Shown piece after piece: positions 4,795 to 5,152 of a stretch of DNA of 5,152 nucleotides (the stretch's first letter is position 1; each line of letters begins with the position of its first letter). The notes beneath the pieces were generated by a model. It did not search any database. It saw only the letters and a list, made by a program, of their open reading frames with translations, and had not been told where the DNA came from. A program made the translations under genes and the position numbers. The stretch is from JBKQWK01 sp052139595 (lineage in GTDB: Bacteria > Actinomycetota > Thermoleophilia > UBA2241). Where the stretch lies: positions 1 through 5,152 of the forward strand of contig JBKQWK010000146.1 of NCBI GenBank assembly GCA_052139595.1, given 5' to 3'.

Positions 4795-4804
4795 CGCGAT
4801 CGCG
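4795..4804. repeat. 10 bp perfect palindrome CGCGATCGCG
   Basis: A self-complementary ten-mer lies about 105 bases upstream of the plus-strand gene. It contains GATC, also present in every unit of the tandem array and a common adenine-methylation target. This may be chance in GC-rich DNA. Confidence 0.35.
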
Positions 4805-4843
4805 AGCCTATCTTGCCGGAAACGACAACCTTGCAGAAATCAC

Positions 4844-4875
4844 TTGCAATGACCTTGGCGCCAGAGTGATGAATA
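4844..4875 (+). promoter_or_regulatory. weak candidate promoter for the WGHVGDL gene
   Basis: TTGCAA at 4844-4849 resembles a -35 box. An AT-richer patch follows (TGATGAATA, 4867-4875) but matches the -10 consensus poorly and the spacing is not ideal. It is given only as the best candidate upstream of this gene. Confidence 0.2.
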
Positions 4876-4896
4876 CGTCGTCAGGCAGCACGAACG

Positions 4897-4902
4897 AGGA
4901 GG
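4897..4902 (+). promoter_or_regulatory. strong ribosome-binding site AGGAGG
   Basis: AGGAGG lies six bases before the ATG at 4909. This is a perfect Shine-Dalgarno core and spacing. It decides that the plus strand, not the overlapping minus frame, is coding here. Confidence 0.85.
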
Positions 4903-4908
4903 ACCACC

Positions 4909-5115
4909 ATGAAGGTAGCCACTAAGACCAGCCCCAGCGCCCTCGACGAGTACCTGCGCTTGCACCTCCTGGCGATCGAAAAGGCAAACGCTATCCTTGC
5001 TGCCCTTGAAGATCACCAGGACGAAATCAACCCTGACCACGTGCACTGGGGTCACGTCGGTGATCTCACCAGCGCGATCGAGCAGATGGACGAGATCCTC
5101 AGCCGCCTTGCCTGA
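4909..5115 (+). CDS. small helical protein with WGHVGDL motif, 68 residues
   Basis: The start is certain from the AGGAGG at the right distance. The product is predicted almost wholly helical: one helix at about residues 10-34 (SALDEYLRLHLLAIEKANAI), an acidic turn (EDHQDEINPDHVHWGHVGDL at about 34-53), and a second helix (about 54-67) ending at DEILSRLA. The INPDHVHWGHVGDL segment resembles, from memory, widespread unnamed small proteins of plasmids and phages that carry a [VI]xWGHVGDL motif; I know of no assigned function. There is no membrane segment, signal peptide or cysteine. The gene is divergent from the terminase operon across the repeat-rich region. Its role could be regulatory, but that is not shown by the sequence. 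Confidence 0.85.
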   Translation: MKVATKTSPSALDEYLRLHLLAIEKANAILAALEDHQDEINPDHVHWGHVGDLTSAIEQMDEILSRLA

Positions 5116-5152
5116 CAGCCACCAAACACCAACGTCCGAAACGCCGCCCCAA

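Larger units (their letters stand above)
4348..4908. other. gene-free divergent control region rich in repeats
   Basis: About 560 bases separate the minus-strand terminase operon from the plus-strand small gene, and the two transcription units diverge from it. Long open frames on both strands cross it (4351-4734 plus, 4344-4718 minus), but they translate to low-complexity arginine/serine/alanine sequence made partly by DNA repeats and lack start signals. The region holds tandem repeats at 4577-4670, palindromes at 4701-4715, 4753-4777 and 4795-4804, and a spaced 15-base repeat pair. Each is listed separately. Confidence 0.6.

Noticed and set aside
4840..5055. Minus-strand frame opposite the WGHVGDL gene
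   Set aside because: The plus-strand gene has a perfect ribosome-binding site and a recognisable motif; this frame has neither.
1..5152. tRNA, rRNA or an integrase attachment site
   Set aside because: No tRNA-like T-arm or cloverleaf, no rRNA segment and no integrase gene or flanking duplication were seen by eye.

Overview
The window is GC-rich (by eye about 60%) bacterial accessory DNA. It holds a compact phage-type gene block on the minus strand, decayed sequence on its left, and a repeat-rich control region plus one small gene on its right. No host marker gene is present. GC content and G/C-ending codons fit a high-GC phylum such as Actinomycetota, Chloroflexota or Pseudomonadota, but the sequence does not decide between them.

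Left part (1-1740): a mosaic of remnants. In order these are: the N-terminus of a minus-strand gene with a KPQKHDYPAA motif that runs off the left edge; a small unrecognised minus-strand ORF (290-487); a fragment of an IS21-family transposase (IstA) on the plus strand with one frameshift and one stop (about 489-777); about 630 bases with hairpins but no convincing gene (778-1408); and a minus-strand reading frame that looks like protein but carries TAA, TAG and TGA (1409-1720). Next to it is an intact 60-residue membrane protein gene (1742-1924).

Centre (2036-4347): four minus-strand genes joined by short overlaps, read right to left. They are a CxxC...CxxxC zinc-finger protein, a P27-type terminase small subunit, a ParB-domain/DNA adenine methyltransferase fusion, and a 37-residue mini zinc-finger protein with the same cysteine signature as the first gene. 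The overlaps are 4, 11 and 4 bases, so the block is probably one translationally coupled operon. Terminase implies DNA packaging by a tailed phage or prophage, and the methyltransferase probably marks phage DNA against host restriction. No terminase large subunit follows within the window, and the DNA downstream is decayed. This suggests a prophage edge, a rearranged phage, or a gene order with terL elsewhere.

Right part (4348-4908): a gene-free control region. It has five near-identical 10-12 bp tandem units, two 12 bp units, a 15 bp repeat pair and several palindromes. It is followed by a well-started plus-strand gene (4909-5115) for a 68-residue protein with a WGHVGDL motif. Lying directly upstream of the terminase operon, the repeat array is a candidate protein-binding locus, for example for the terminase small subunit, a replication initiator or a partition protein. 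The two gene groups diverge from this region.
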